This document shows positions 26,034-35,608 of a stretch of DNA of 64,000 nucleotides, one piece after another. The position numbers and the translations under genes were made by a program. The notes beneath the pieces were generated by a model, which was not told the origin of the DNA, did no database searches, and saw nothing but the letters and a program-made list of their open reading frames with translations. The DNA lies in assembly GCF_030519375.1 (NCBI RefSeq), contig NZ_JAUMKB010000008.1, positions 1 to 64,000 on the forward strand, given 5' to 3'. Source of the stretch: Mucilaginibacter tolerans. Lineage in GTDB: Bacteria > Bacteroidota > Bacteroidia > Sphingobacteriales > Sphingobacteriaceae. Every line of letters starts with the position of its first letter. Positions within the stretch are counted from its first letter, which is position 1.

Positions 26034-26903
26034 ATGAGCAAAACAAGTGATAAGATAATTAAAGCGATTAAGGATAAGGGACAAAGCCTTGAAGGTGAAA
26101 TGTCCTTTTTTGACCATTTGGAAGCATTAAGATGGCACCTGATCCGCTCGGCACTGGCCATTGTCGTATTCACTATAGTTGTTTTCGCTTTTTATAGCTG
26201 GATCTATGATCACATAATCATGGCGCCAAGTAAGTCTGACTTCTGGACTTTCAGGATGATGTGCGATCTGGGTAAAATCCTTCACCGGGATATGTGCCCG
26301 GGTAAGATCAATATTCAATTGATCAATACTGAAATGGCGGGTCAATTTACCTTGCAAATCGACTCTTCTTTAATGATCGGTTTAGTATTGGGTATCCCTT
26401 ATTTGTTATATGAAATTTGGTTATTTGTTAAACCCGCATTACACGAGAAGGAGAAGAAGGCTGCCAGCGGATTTGTTTTTTACGCGTCTATTTTATTTAT
26501 ATGCGGTGTGATGTTTGGCTATTTTGTTATCACACCGGTATCCCTTAACTTTCTGGCAGGTTATACAGTTAGCTCAAGTATTCAGAATTTATTCTCTATT
26601 GATTCCTATATATCATCTGTTTCCACATTAACTATTGCCACAGGATTGGTTTTTGAATTACCTATACTGGTTTATATCCTTGCAAATTTGGGCATCCTGA
26701 CGCCTAAGTTTATGAAAGAAAGCCGCCGGTATGCGATCGTGATCATCCTAATTGTGGCTGCAGTGGTAACACCTACGCCCGACATGCTGACCATGACTGT
26801 GGTTGCTATTCCATTATTCCTGCTATATGAATTAAGCATAGGCGTGGCAGGTGCAGTTCAGAGGAGAAAGAAAAAACGTGAAGAAGCAGCAGATGCGGCT
26901 TAA
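26034..26903 (+). CDS. tatC: Sec-independent protein translocase TatC
   Basis: A 289-residue integral membrane protein, the twin-arginine signal receptor of the Tat system. EMSFFDHLEALRWHLIRSA is the diagnostic N-terminus. Six membrane segments can be followed, with KPALHEKEKKAA in the first cytoplasmic loop region, FELPILVYILANLGILTP, and AAVVTPTPDMLTMTVVAIPL near the end. An insertion of about 40 residues after the first segment (SDFWTFRMMCDLGKILHRDM region) is longer than in E. coli. The Tat-exported DUF1501 protein in this window is a plausible client. Confidence 0.96.
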   Translation: MSKTSDKIIKAIKDKGQSLEGEMSFFDHLEALRWHLIRSALAIVVFTIVVFAFYSWIYDHIIMAPSKSDFWTFRMMCDLGKILHRDMCPGKINIQLINTEMAGQFTLQIDSSLMIGLVLGIPYLLYEIWLFVKPALHEKEKKAASGFVFYASILFICGVMFGYFVITPVSLNFLAGYTVSSSIQNLFSIDSYISSVSTLTIATGLVFELPILVYILANLGILTPKFMKESRRYAIVIILIVAAVVTPTPDMLTMTVVAIPLFLLYELSIGVAGAVQRRKKKREEAADAA

Positions 26904-26967
26904 TTCGTAGCGGCTTTCTAACAAAATCTTTACCTTCGTTGCTTAAATTTTATAATAGATTTGAGTG

Positions 26968-27402
26968 ATGAATAACACCCTGAAGATTGCCATTGGCGCT
27001 GATCATGCCGGCTTTGACTACAAGGAAGCGATTGCAAAATGCCTGAATACAGATAGCCTGAAAGATTTTGGTACTTACTCGTCGGCATCAGCTGACTATC
27101 CCGATTTTGCCCACCCTGTTGCATCTGCGGTAGAAAACGGCGAATTTGACTATGGTATATTGGTTTGTGGCAGTGCAAATGGCGTGGCTATTACGGCTAA
27201 CAAGCACCAGGGTATTCGTGCAGCAATTTGCTGGAACGAAGAGTTAGCTTCGTTAGCCCGTAAACATAATAATGCCAATATTGTATGCATCCCTGCCCGT
27301 TTCATTTCAATAGAAGAAGCTGAAAACATTGTCAAGACTTTCCTGTCTACTGAATTTGAAGGAGGGCGTCATGCAAACCGGGTGAATAAAATAGCTTGTT
27401 GA
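26968..27402 (+). CDS. rpiB: Ribose-5-phosphate isomerase B
   Basis: A 144-residue RpiB/LacAB-family sugar-phosphate isomerase that interconverts ribose-5-phosphate and ribulose-5-phosphate. Features: KIAIGADHAGFDYKEAI, DYPDFAHPVASAVENGEFDY, the catalytic Cys67 in LVCGSANGVAITANKHQGIRA and RKHNNANIVCIPARF. Allose-6-phosphate isomerase activity is possible in this family. A GTG directly precedes the ATG; I use the ATG at 26968. Confidence 0.94.
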   Translation: MNNTLKIAIGADHAGFDYKEAIAKCLNTDSLKDFGTYSSASADYPDFAHPVASAVENGEFDYGILVCGSANGVAITANKHQGIRAAICWNEELASLARKHNNANIVCIPARFISIEEAENIVKTFLSTEFEGGRHANRVNKIAC

Positions 27403-27477
27403 AGTTCTAATTGCTAAGCCCTAAAATATCACGGGTTATTAATTAGTCTCAATTACCAACTGAACATATAAACGCAA

Positions 27478-29025
27478 ATGAAAAAACTATCCTTATGCAT
27501 GGCCGCCCTTACGCTTGCCGCGGGCGTCTATGCTCAAAAAAACACCGGCGATCCGCAGAAGTATGCAAAATACATCAGCGCCGAAGATGCACGTAAACAC
27601 CTGAGTATTTTAGCGTCAGACGCTTTTGAAGGTCGCGAAACCGGTAAACCTGGTGCTGATAAAGCTGCCAATTACATCGCAGGTGAGTTCAAAAAACTAG
27701 GCTTGCAGGCACCTGTAAACGGCTCTTACTTTTTTGATGTGCCTTTAACCGAAAATTCAACCAAGGTTAACTTTTCTGTAAATGGACAGGACTTTTCAAA
27801 CGGTAAAGATTTCTCCTACAGAGGAGGAGCTTCTGATCAACCTGTCGAAGCAGCCGATGTTGTTTTTATTGGCTACGGTACCGATGCTGAAATAGGTACT
27901 ACCGATCTTACGGGCAAAGTGTTATTGTGGGTAAATGAGGATAAACCCGAAGCACGTAAAACGCCAAATACCAGCTACCGTTTATCAACTACACGTACAC
28001 AAATCGTAAAAAATCTTCAGAGCAAAAATCCGGCCTTGATACTGGCGGTAAATGCAGAAATTACCGGCATATTAAAAAAATTCGGATCGAGCTTAACTGC
28101 TGCTCGCCTATCAATCAAAGCTGATGCGGCTAAACCGGCCAATACTCAGGCTGTGGTTTTAAATACCACTACGGCCATTGCCGACCAGGTGCTGAAATCA
28201 ATCGGTAAAACATATGACCAGATTAAAACTGGCCCTTCTCTGGCTTTGAAAGCGGATATCAAATTAAACATCCATAACGAAGCCAAGGATGTCAAAGCGG
28301 TGGATGTGTTGGGCTTCATGCCGGGCACGGACCTGAAAGATGAAGTGTTGATCTTCTCGGCGCATTATGACCACATCGGTTTGGTTTCGGACCCGAATGC
28401 AAAAGACAAGGTGAACAACGGTGCCGATGATGATGGCTCGGGCACTACCGGAATACTGGAAATTGCCCGTGCGTTTTCGCAAGCTAAAAAAGCAGGACAT
28501 GGTCCAAGAAGAAGCGTGCTTTTCCTGGGTAACGTAGGTGAGGAAAAAGGATTGCTGGGTTCAGAATATTATTCTGATCATCCTGTATTCCCGCTGGCTA
28601 ATACCATCACTGATTTGAATATCGATATGATCGGTCGCGTTGGTTACGAGTACATCGGCAAGCCGGATTCTGCCAACTACGTATACACGATTGGTTCTGC
28701 AATGTTGAGCAAAGAACTGCACCAGATAAACGAAGACGCGAACAATAAGTACGTTCATATCGAGCAGGATTATAAATATGACGACCCGAACGATCCGAAC
28801 CGTTTCTACTACCGTTCAGACCATTACAATTTTGCCAAACATGGTGTGCCGATCATCTTTTATTTTAACGGTGTTCATGATGATTATCACCAGCCCGGAG
28901 ATGAAGTAAGCAAGATCAACTTCCCGCTTTTAGCAAAACGTGCGCAATTGGCTTATTATACAGGTTGGGAACTGGCTAACAGGGATAAACGTCCTGTGGT
29001 TGATGCCGCCCCTTCTTCAAAGTAA
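27478..29025 (+). CDS. Secreted M28 family metallopeptidase
   Basis: A 515-residue exported aminopeptidase-like protein. Signal peptide residues 1-19 (ends GVYAQ). A PA-type insert (about 120-260) interrupts the M28 fold. Zinc-ligand motifs appear in order: FSAHYDHIGL, NNGADDDGSGTTGILEIA, GNVGEEKGLLGSEYYSDH (catalytic and ligand Glu), NLNIDMIGR and DDYHQPGDE (last His). This two-zinc set is complete, so an active periplasmic or extracellular exopeptidase is likely; specificity is unknown. A terminator follows, so it is a single-gene unit. Confidence 0.93.
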   Translation: MKKLSLCMAALTLAAGVYAQKNTGDPQKYAKYISAEDARKHLSILASDAFEGRETGKPGADKAANYIAGEFKKLGLQAPVNGSYFFDVPLTENSTKVNFSVNGQDFSNGKDFSYRGGASDQPVEAADVVFIGYGTDAEIGTTDLTGKVLLWVNEDKPEARKTPNTSYRLSTTRTQIVKNLQSKNPALILAVNAEITGILKKFGSSLTAARLSIKADAAKPANTQAVVLNTTTAIADQVLKSIGKTYDQIKTGPSLALKADIKLNIHNEAKDVKAVDVLGFMPGTDLKDEVLIFSAHYDHIGLVSDPNAKDKVNNGADDDGSGTTGILEIARAFSQAKKAGHGPRRSVLFLGNVGEEKGLLGSEYYSDHPVFPLANTITDLNIDMIGRVGYEYIGKPDSANYVYTIGSAMLSKELHQINEDANNKYVHIEQDYKYDDPNDPNRFYYRSDHYNFAKHGVPIIFYFNGVHDDYHQPGDEVSKINFPLLAKRAQLAYYTGWELANRDKRPVVDAAPSSK

Positions 29026-29059
29026 TAGGCATCTCCTAAAAAAAATGCCGAAAAAGCTG

Positions 29060-29093
29060 ATAGGGTAACTAATATTGGGTACCCTATTTTTTT
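29060..29093 (+). terminator. Rho-independent terminator after the M28 peptidase
   Basis: ATAGGGTA (29060-29067) pairs with TACCCTAT (29080-29087), followed by seven T. It lies 35 nt after the stop codon and 22 nt before the next start codon. Confidence 0.85.
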
Positions 29094-29114
29094 CAAAATA
29101 GCTAACTTAGCCGC

Positions 29115-30500
29115 ATGGGACATATCGCTGAAGAGTTTTTGGTTGCCTCTGAAGATAAGGCGTTTGATATGGATCACCGCCGTATTATCAATTACAATAT
29201 TGGTAAGTACTATGCGGCAGTTAACCGCGGGTTATCACGGCTCATCAATCTTGAAAACACCAAGCGCAAAGGGCATGTGATCAAGTGGAAAGTGATCGAA
29301 AACCTGGATAAATACCTTCCGGAGTTTGAGTCAAATTTCCTGAAGCGCGGCGGCAAGGTGATATGGGCAAACGATGCCGAAGAGGCCAACCGCGAGATCC
29401 TGGGCATCATCCAAAAAGCAGGTGCAAAAACCGTCGTGAAGTCCAAATCGATGGTGACCGAAGAGATCAAACTAAATGAATTCCTCGAAAGTCACCACAT
29501 CGAATCCCTCGAAACTGATCTTGGCGAATATATTGTGCAACTATTGGGTCAGCGGCCATATCACATCGTAACGCCGGCGATGCATCTTTCCAAGGAAGAT
29601 ATAGCCAAGTTGTTTAACGAGCGCTTTGGTACACCTATCGATGCTACTCCTGAACAACTGACCCTAAAGGCCCGTGAACTGCTACGCGAAAAATATGTCC
29701 GTGCTGATGTAGGCATCACTGGTGCCAACTTTATCATAGCCGATACCGGCAGTATTGCCATCAGTGAAAATGAAGGGAACGCCCGTCTAAGCATAAGTTT
29801 CCCTAAGATACATATCGCCGTAGTAGGGATCGAAAAAATGATCCCTTCAATAGCAGATCTGGATATGTTCTGGCCGATGCTGGCAACTCACGGGACTGGC
29901 CAAAACATGACCGTGTACAACACCATTTTGAGCGGCCCGCGCCAAGCGAATGAGACTGATGGCCCGGAAGAAATGTATGTGATATTACTCGACAATGGTC
30001 GTACTAATCTGCTGGCCCAAAAAGATCAGCGTCAAGGGTTATACTGTATCCGCTGCGGCGCTTGCCTGAATGCCTGCCCGGTTTATAAGAACATCGGCGG
30101 TCATACTTACGAAACTACTTATAGCGGTCCGATAGGCTCAATCATCACTCCGCACATGAAAGGCATGGAAGATTTTAAGCACCTGAGCTATGCATCCAGT
30201 CTGTGCGGCCGATGTACGGAGGTATGCCCTGTCAAGATCGACATACATAAAATGCTGTTGCTTAACCGTCGCGATGCGGTGAAAGAGGGCATCGTCACCA
30301 AAAAGGAAAAGTGGGGATGGGCTATATGGCAAAAGGGCATGCTAAGCCGTAAATTGACCGACTTCTTCAGCGGTAAAACGAAAAACAAGCTAATGAACCT
30401 CTTCTTCAAGAAGACCTGGGGGCACTTGCGCGAAATGCCGAAAGTTGCTGATAAATCATTCAGCAAAATGTGGCAGGAACGGGGTAAAGAAGATGCATAA
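29115..30500 (+). CDS. LutB-like iron-sulfur LUD-domain protein
   Basis: A 461-residue member of the LutB/YkgF family, the Fe-S subunit of the LutABC L-lactate oxidation complex. An N-terminal LUD domain (about 60-290) includes KSKSMVTEEIKLNEFLE and DVGITGANFIIADTGSI. Two 4Fe-4S motifs follow, CIRCGACLNACPVY and CGRCTEVCPVKIDI. No lutA or lutC is adjacent in this window, so the partner subunits must lie elsewhere or the role differs. It ends exactly where a 32-bp palindrome begins. Confidence 0.9.
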   Translation: MGHIAEEFLVASEDKAFDMDHRRIINYNIGKYYAAVNRGLSRLINLENTKRKGHVIKWKVIENLDKYLPEFESNFLKRGGKVIWANDAEEANREILGIIQKAGAKTVVKSKSMVTEEIKLNEFLESHHIESLETDLGEYIVQLLGQRPYHIVTPAMHLSKEDIAKLFNERFGTPIDATPEQLTLKARELLREKYVRADVGITGANFIIADTGSIAISENEGNARLSISFPKIHIAVVGIEKMIPSIADLDMFWPMLATHGTGQNMTVYNTILSGPRQANETDGPEEMYVILLDNGRTNLLAQKDQRQGLYCIRCGACLNACPVYKNIGGHTYETTYSGPIGSIITPHMKGMEDFKHLSYASSLCGRCTEVCPVKIDIHKMLLLNRRDAVKEGIVTKKEKWGWAIWQKGMLSRKLTDFFSGKTKNKLMNLFFKKTWGHLREMPKVADKSFSKMWQERGKEDA

Positions 30501-30532
30501 TTGTAGCGACGCAATGCATTGCGTCGCTACAA
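30501..30532. repeat. Perfect 32-bp palindrome between convergent genes
   Basis: TTGTAGCGACGCAATG is followed directly by its exact reverse complement. It starts at the base after the LutB-like stop codon and ends 7 nt before the stop of the opposing DUF4198 gene. It may act as a bidirectional transcript end, but no T-tract is present. Same family as 15671-15698. Confidence 0.85.
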
Positions 30533-30538
30533 AATAAA

Positions 30539-31399
30539 TCAGTGTTTATTCCCGAACCCAAACTCTTTATAAGTATTGGGCATCTCGTTGCTGCTGGTAA
30601 AGCCAAAGGTGTAGGAGGCCATCCATGTTTCATAATCAGCTCCTTTATCTTTGGATGGTTCGGTGTATAAAGCGCGCAAAAGATAAATACCCTCTCTGCT
30701 CAGCTTGAAATAGATCTGTCCTTCCTTGTCGGTTGATAGTTTTTGTGCAAATATATTGGTGCCTGATAAAGTTCTGATATAGGACATTACCACCACATTG
30801 ACTGCCGGCTTGCCCCTTAGCCTCACCTGTGCAATAATGTCGTCGCCATAGTTGCCTTTGTACGGATTATCTTTCAGCACGATCTCAAACTCATCGTTCA
30901 ATGGTTTTTCAAACCCATTAGGACTATTTTTTTCAGCTTCTACAAGTGATTTTAAATACCAGGTATATTTCTCCCGGAAGCTATCCTTGCTGCCGTTTTT
31001 TGCCTTCTCTGCATATTGGGTATAACCCTCGTCTTCAAGTAACTTTATAAAATCGTCTGACTCAATATCATCAGTGATTGACTTTCTAACCATATGGATA
31101 GTATGAAGGCCCTCAGATTCAAGGGGCATAGAAATGATTGGCGAAGCACTATCTTTTGCCGCCGTTAGTAAGTCAATTTCCTTTTTACCATTTTGGATAC
31201 TAAATTTTGCCGTTTTTGATGCTTCGTACTTCAGCTCGTTGGTTAGATTAAATTGATTTGCGGTAATCAGGTGCAGATTGAGTTTATCTCCCTTATGCAA
31301 AACAAAGTTTTCGGGTAGCAGGACATAATCTTCCTGCGCCGAAGCATTGGTTATAATAAGCAAAAACAGGAAAAGAAGCAGAAAATAGGTATGTTTCAT
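30539..31399 (-). CDS. Secreted DUF4198 family protein
   Basis: A 286-residue exported protein with a strongly hydrophobic signal peptide (residues 1-21, ending ASAQ). The body matches the DUF4198 pattern of periplasmic proteins: a first beta domain with YVLLPENFVLHKGDKLNLHL, then a second Ig-like domain LNDEFEIVLKDNPYKGNYGD, VRLRGKPAVNVVVMSY and STDKEGQIYFKLSREGIYLL. Relatives occur beside metal uptake genes (NikM-like), but no transporter is adjacent here. Divergent from the E1 dehydrogenase gene with a 61-nt gap. Function unknown. Confidence 0.8.
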   Translation of the reverse strand: MKHTYFLLLFLFLLIITNASAQEDYVLLPENFVLHKGDKLNLHLITANQFNLTNELKYEASKTAKFSIQNGKKEIDLLTAAKDSASPIISMPLESEGLHTIHMVRKSITDDIESDDFIKLLEDEGYTQYAEKAKNGSKDSFREKYTWYLKSLVEAEKNSPNGFEKPLNDEFEIVLKDNPYKGNYGDDIIAQVRLRGKPAVNVVVMSYIRTLSGTNIFAQKLSTDKEGQIYFKLSREGIYLLRALYTEPSKDKGADYETWMASYTFGFTSSNEMPNTYKEFGFGNKH

Positions 31400-31460
31400 A
31401 TTGTTATGATAGAAATCATGTAAACATACAAAGTTTTAAAAACTTCAGTAGTTTAGCTAC

Positions 31461-33437
31461 ATGGTTTTTGATCGGAAAAACATTGATAATGACAAATTAG
31501 TCACATTTTATAAGGCTTTACTATGGCCGAGGCTGATTGAAGAAAAAATGCTGATCCTCCTGAGGCAGGGCCGCATCGGCAAATGGTTCTCGGGAATTGG
31601 CCAGGAAGCCATTGCTGTTGGTAGCACGCTTGCTATGCATCCTGACGAATATATCCTGCCTATGCACCGCAATCTGGGAGTATTTACGACGAGGGATATT
31701 CCTCTTTCCCGTTTAATGGCGCAATGGCAGGGGAAAGCATCGGGCTTTACTAAAGGGCGTGACCGTTCCTTCCATTTCGGCACACAAGAGTATAAGATCA
31801 TCGGGATGATCTCGCACCTGGGCCCGCAAATGGCTTTGGCTGATGGTATTGCTTTGGCAGATGTATTAAGCAAACGAAACCGGGCGACCCTTGTGTTCAC
31901 CGGTGAAGGAGGCACTAGCGAGGGTGATTTTCACGAAGCGTTAAATGTAGCATCGGTTTGGAACTTACCAGTGATATTTCTGATCGAAAATAATGGCTAT
32001 GGCTTATCTACGCCCATTAACGAACAATATAAATGTGAACGACTGAGCGACCGGGCAATAGGTTATGGAATTGAAGGGCGAACAATTGACGGGAACAACG
32101 TTTTGGAAGTCTATCATACTATTAATGAGATAGCAACGGATATACGCAAAAATCCACGACCTGTTTTGCTGGAATGTATGACCTTCCGGATGCGCGGTCA
32201 TGAAGAGGCTTCAGGAACTAAATATGTGCCCCAGTATTTGTTTGATGAATGGAGAGAGAAGGACCCGTTAACGAATTTTGAAAAGTTTCTGTTAGAAGAG
32301 GGCGTGCTGACTCATGAATCAATACTGGTGATCCGTAGCGGGTTTACCACCATGATCGATATGGCGATTGAAAAAGTATTTAGCGAACAGGATATTATAC
32401 CAGACACTGAGGTAGAGTTGATGGATATGTACAAACCTTACAACTTTTCAACTTTACAACCTTCCAGCAGTAAAACGAATAAAAGGTACATTGATGCCAT
32501 AAGCGATGGTTTGCGCCAGGGAATGCAAAAGTTTGATAATTTGGTACTCATGGGTCAGGACATAGCTGAGTATGGAGGAGCCTTTAAAATCACACAAGGT
32601 TTCGTAGAAGAGTTCGGCCGTGAACGGGTGCGTAATACGCCTATTTGTGAATCAGGAATTGTAGGAGCGGCAATGGGTTTATCCATCAACGGTTATAAGT
32701 CGGTTGTTGAGATGCAGTTTGCCGATTTTGTGACCTGTGCTTTTAACCAGGTAATCAATAACGTTGCAAAAACTCATTACCGCTGGGGCGAGAATGTGGA
32801 TGTAGTAGTGCGCATGCCTACGGGTGCAGGAACAGGTGCCGGTCCGTTTCATTCGCAAAGCAATGAGGCCTGGTTTACCAAGACCCCGGGATTAAAAGTA
32901 GTTTGCCCGGCATTTCCGTCGGATGCAAAAGGGTTGCTGCTCGCTGCTATTGAAGATCCTAACCCGGTGATTTATTTCGAACATAAATATCTATACCGCA
33001 GCATCAGCGAAGAAATTGCTGACGAGCCATATGCTATGGAGATAGGCAAAGCCAGAGTCGTCCGGGAAGGTAAACAGGCCAGTATAATTACTTATGGATT
33101 GGGCGTTCATTGGGCGTTGGATTATGCAAAAGCTCACCCGGATGAATCGATTGAAATCATTGACCTGCGATCATTGCAACCCTGGGATAAAGATGCTGTT
33201 GAAACCAGCGTAAAGAAAACCGGACGCGTGATGATTTTGCATGAAGATACGTTAACCAACGGGTTTGGGGGAGAAATAGCTGCTCATCTCGCTGAGCATT
33301 GCTTCAGTTACCTTGATGCACCCGTTATGCGTTGCGCCAGTCTGGACACAGCCATACCAATGAATAAGGCACTGGAAGACCAGTTTTTAGCAAAAGCAAG
33401 ACTGGAGGAGATGATGGAGAAGTTGTTGAAATATTAA
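31461..33437 (+). CDS. Fused alpha/beta E1 component of a 2-oxoacid dehydrogenase
   Basis: A 658-residue thiamine-diphosphate enzyme in which the alpha and beta E1 subunits are joined. The alpha part (about 1-330) holds the TPP motif GGTSEGDFHEALNVAS to IENNGYGLSTP. A short linker (about 330-350) leads into the beta part: LVLMGQDIAEYGGAFKITQG, TPICESGIVGAAMGLSINGY, EMQFADFVTCAFNQVINNVA and LHEDTLTNGFGGEIAAHLAE. The family decarboxylates branched-chain 2-oxoacids (or pyruvate) and passes the acyl group to E2. E2 and E3 genes are not in the window. Branched-chain use would supply FabH primers, which is inference. Confidence 0.92.
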   Translation: MVFDRKNIDNDKLVTFYKALLWPRLIEEKMLILLRQGRIGKWFSGIGQEAIAVGSTLAMHPDEYILPMHRNLGVFTTRDIPLSRLMAQWQGKASGFTKGRDRSFHFGTQEYKIIGMISHLGPQMALADGIALADVLSKRNRATLVFTGEGGTSEGDFHEALNVASVWNLPVIFLIENNGYGLSTPINEQYKCERLSDRAIGYGIEGRTIDGNNVLEVYHTINEIATDIRKNPRPVLLECMTFRMRGHEEASGTKYVPQYLFDEWREKDPLTNFEKFLLEEGVLTHESILVIRSGFTTMIDMAIEKVFSEQDIIPDTEVELMDMYKPYNFSTLQPSSSKTNKRYIDAISDGLRQGMQKFDNLVLMGQDIAEYGGAFKITQGFVEEFGRERVRNTPICESGIVGAAMGLSINGYKSVVEMQFADFVTCAFNQVINNVAKTHYRWGENVDVVVRMPTGAGTGAGPFHSQSNEAWFTKTPGLKVVCPAFPSDAKGLLLAAIEDPNPVIYFEHKYLYRSISEEIADEPYAMEIGKARVVREGKQASIITYGLGVHWALDYAKAHPDESIEIIDLRSLQPWDKDAVETSVKKTGRVMILHEDTLTNGFGGEIAAHLAEHCFSYLDAPVMRCASLDTAIPMNKALEDQFLAKARLEEMMEKLLKY

Positions 33438-33564
33438 TGGTAGCTGAAGGGTTACACTTTAACATAAAAACATCGACGGCCTCTCCAGAAAAATTTCAAA
33501 AGTAATTATGCCGCCTGATCATTACAGGTTCATTTTCCAACAGTAAAAATTTATAGATTTGACG

Positions 33565-34896
33565 ATGCTAAAAAGATTTTTATTCTTAGGTGCTTTTACC
33601 AGTATACTTTCGACAGCAAACTCACAATCCAAAATCGATCCTGCTTCTATCAAAGAGAAAATGCAATGGTTTGCTGATGCTAAATTGGGTATTTTTATTC
33701 ATGAGGGTATTTATGCTGTGAACGGCATTGATGAGTCGTGGAGTTTTCATAACAAAAAAATAAGTTATGCGGATTACATGAAGCAGCTAAATGGGTTCAC
33801 CCTTAAAAATTACAATCCCGAAAATTGGGCTGATCTGATAAAAGAAAGCGGTGCCCGGTACGCGGTAATTACCACCAAGCATCATGATGGAGTAGCCATG
33901 TACGACACTAAAATGGATGATTTAAGCATCGTCAAAGCAACACCTGCCAGGCGTGACATGGTCAAACCTCTTTTTGATGCTTTGCGAAAAAGAGATATAA
34001 AATGCGGCGCGTATTTCTCTTTGATTGATTGGTCGTTTCCCGACTATCCTGGGTTCTTAAAGGATAGTTCAAGATATCAAACTGAAAATGACTATCAAAG
34101 ATGGAATAAATTCCGCTCCTTTTTTCAAGGACAGATCAAAGAGATCGGGCAGGTGTTTAAACCAGACCTTTGGTGGTTTGATGGTGACTGGGAACATAGC
34201 GCAGAGCAATGGGAATCGCAGAAGGTGCGTAATATTATTTTGACAAATAACAAAAATTCGATCATCAACGGGAGACTACAGGGATATGGGGACTACGATA
34301 CCCCAGAACAGAATTTCCCTGTTTCGAGGCCTGCATTCAACTGGTGGGAATTATGTATGACCGTCAATAATAATTGGGGTTATCAGCCCTCAGATAAAAA
34401 CTGGAAAACGCCATATGAAATAATCACAATTTTCACGGATGCAATTTCAAATGGAGGAAACCTTTTACTGGATATTGGGCCAAAGGAGGACGGAACTATT
34501 CCGGAAGAAGAAGTAAAGGTACTGAAAGAGCTGGGTGCCTGGAACAAAAGAAACGGAGAAGCCGTTTTTAATACGATAGGCGGAATACCCCAGGGACATT
34601 TTTATGGGCCCACTACCTTGTCAAAAGATTCTACTACCCTGTTTTTGTTTCTGCAGGGGAATATTAGCGGTAACATCACACTAAAGGGATTGATGAATAA
34701 AATTAAGGATATAACTGTATTAGGTAATGGGGCTAAATTAACGCATAAAATAGTTGGAAAGATATCGTGGAGTCCCATTCCCGGACTCGTATATATTAAT
34801 GTTCCCAAAGACGTTCAGGATAAATATGTAACTGTCTTGAAGGTGACGTTAGAGGATCCTATCAAATTATACGACGGTAAAGGCGGGCTCAAATAA
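33565..34896 (+). CDS. Secreted alpha-L-fucosidase (GH29)
   Basis: A 443-residue exported glycoside hydrolase. Signal peptide residues 1-20 (ends TANSQ). The GH29 barrel shows MQWFADAKLGIFIHEGIYAV, GARYAVITTKHHDGVAMYD, CGAYFSLIDWSFPDY and PDLWWFDGDWEH, where Asp206 takes the nucleophile position. A C-terminal beta domain follows. It removes terminal L-fucose from glycans. It is not linked here to SusC/SusD genes, so it lies outside a classical polysaccharide locus. A TTG two codons upstream is possible; I use the ATG at 33565. Confidence 0.92.
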   Translation: MLKRFLFLGAFTSILSTANSQSKIDPASIKEKMQWFADAKLGIFIHEGIYAVNGIDESWSFHNKKISYADYMKQLNGFTLKNYNPENWADLIKESGARYAVITTKHHDGVAMYDTKMDDLSIVKATPARRDMVKPLFDALRKRDIKCGAYFSLIDWSFPDYPGFLKDSSRYQTENDYQRWNKFRSFFQGQIKEIGQVFKPDLWWFDGDWEHSAEQWESQKVRNIILTNNKNSIINGRLQGYGDYDTPEQNFPVSRPAFNWWELCMTVNNNWGYQPSDKNWKTPYEIITIFTDAISNGGNLLLDIGPKEDGTIPEEEVKVLKELGAWNKRNGEAVFNTIGGIPQGHFYGPTTLSKDSTTLFLFLQGNISGNITLKGLMNKIKDITVLGNGAKLTHKIVGKISWSPIPGLVYINVPKDVQDKYVTVLKVTLEDPIKLYDGKGGLK

Positions 34897-34931
34897 ATTA
34901 GCATTGTACATAAAGTAAAAAAGGAGCCGTT

Positions 34932-35546
34932 CTAAGCTTCCACCAATTCCACCTCTGCTATCGGACTAAACAAATAGACACGCTTGGTTTTTAGCTCGGT
35001 GCATTTATAGCGTTTTCGCAGTTTTTCTTCTTTTCTGAATACTCGGCCGTTTTTCAGTTTGAACAGGGAGTGCATCGGTATTTTGTCAACCGTAAGATGG
35101 GTATCCGGCTTCGGTGCGTCGTACAGACGCAAGGATTTATACAAATGCAAATCCGTACAGCTTGAAGCCGCCGGATTATTTAAGTATCTCACAATAGCAT
35201 GCTTTACATCGGGCGGGAAAATCTCCTTTTCAAAAAATGGCTGCATCATTTTTTTGAAGTTTGCTTTCCATTCAGTGCCATGTGGTTTAGCTTTGTGTTT
35301 ATGCTCATTCCAGGTATGCAGGTGTGCAAACTCATGTACGGTAGTCACCAGGAAGGCGTAGGCATTTAAGTCATAATTTACGGAAATGCGATGCCCTTTT
35401 CCACCGTGCGGAGGGCGATAATCACCGAACTTACTGTTGCGGTTGCGGGAAATCTTAAACTCACATTGAAAATAATCTATCCAGCGGCCTATCAGCGGCG
35501 CTGCCGCCGGGGGGAGATACCTTTCTAATACTTTTACTTTATCCAA
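34932..35546 (-). CDS. SprT-like zinc metalloprotease-domain protein
   Basis: A 204-residue SprT-like protein. The zinc motif HEFAH (71-75) in TTVHEFAHLHTWNEH, with a further His at 82, defines the family; eukaryotic Spartan degrades DNA-protein crosslinks, while bacterial roles are unclear. HRISVNYDLNAYAFL precedes it. The start is probably a TTG at 35546, supported by AGAGG just upstream and a -7 box at 35560-35567; the next Met in frame would remove the start of the domain. Confidence 0.85.
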   Translation of the reverse strand: MDKVKVLERYLPPAAAPLIGRWIDYFQCEFKISRNRNSKFGDYRPPHGGKGHRISVNYDLNAYAFLVTTVHEFAHLHTWNEHKHKAKPHGTEWKANFKKMMQPFFEKEIFPPDVKHAIVRYLNNPAASSCTDLHLYKSLRLYDAPKPDTHLTVDKIPMHSLFKLKNGRVFRKEEKLRKRYKCTELKTKRVYLFSPIAEVELVEA

Positions 35547-35559
35547 TTTTACCTCTTTT

Positions 35560-35567
35560 CAAAAATA
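35560..35567 (-). promoter_or_regulatory. -7 promoter box for the SprT-like gene
   Basis: TATTTTTG on the minus strand, 13 nt before the TTG start at 35546, matches TAnnTTTG. The predicted transcript start, near 35553, leaves a very short leader containing AGAGG. Confidence 0.5.
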
Positions 35568-35608
35568 GGATTTTGAGCGTAAAGCTGAAAGATTAAAGCG
35601 GAAAGCTT

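Noticed and set aside
33554..33561. TAGATTTG before the fucosidase gene
   Set aside because: Only 3 nt separate it from the ATG needed for the signal peptide, so it would start transcription after the start codon.
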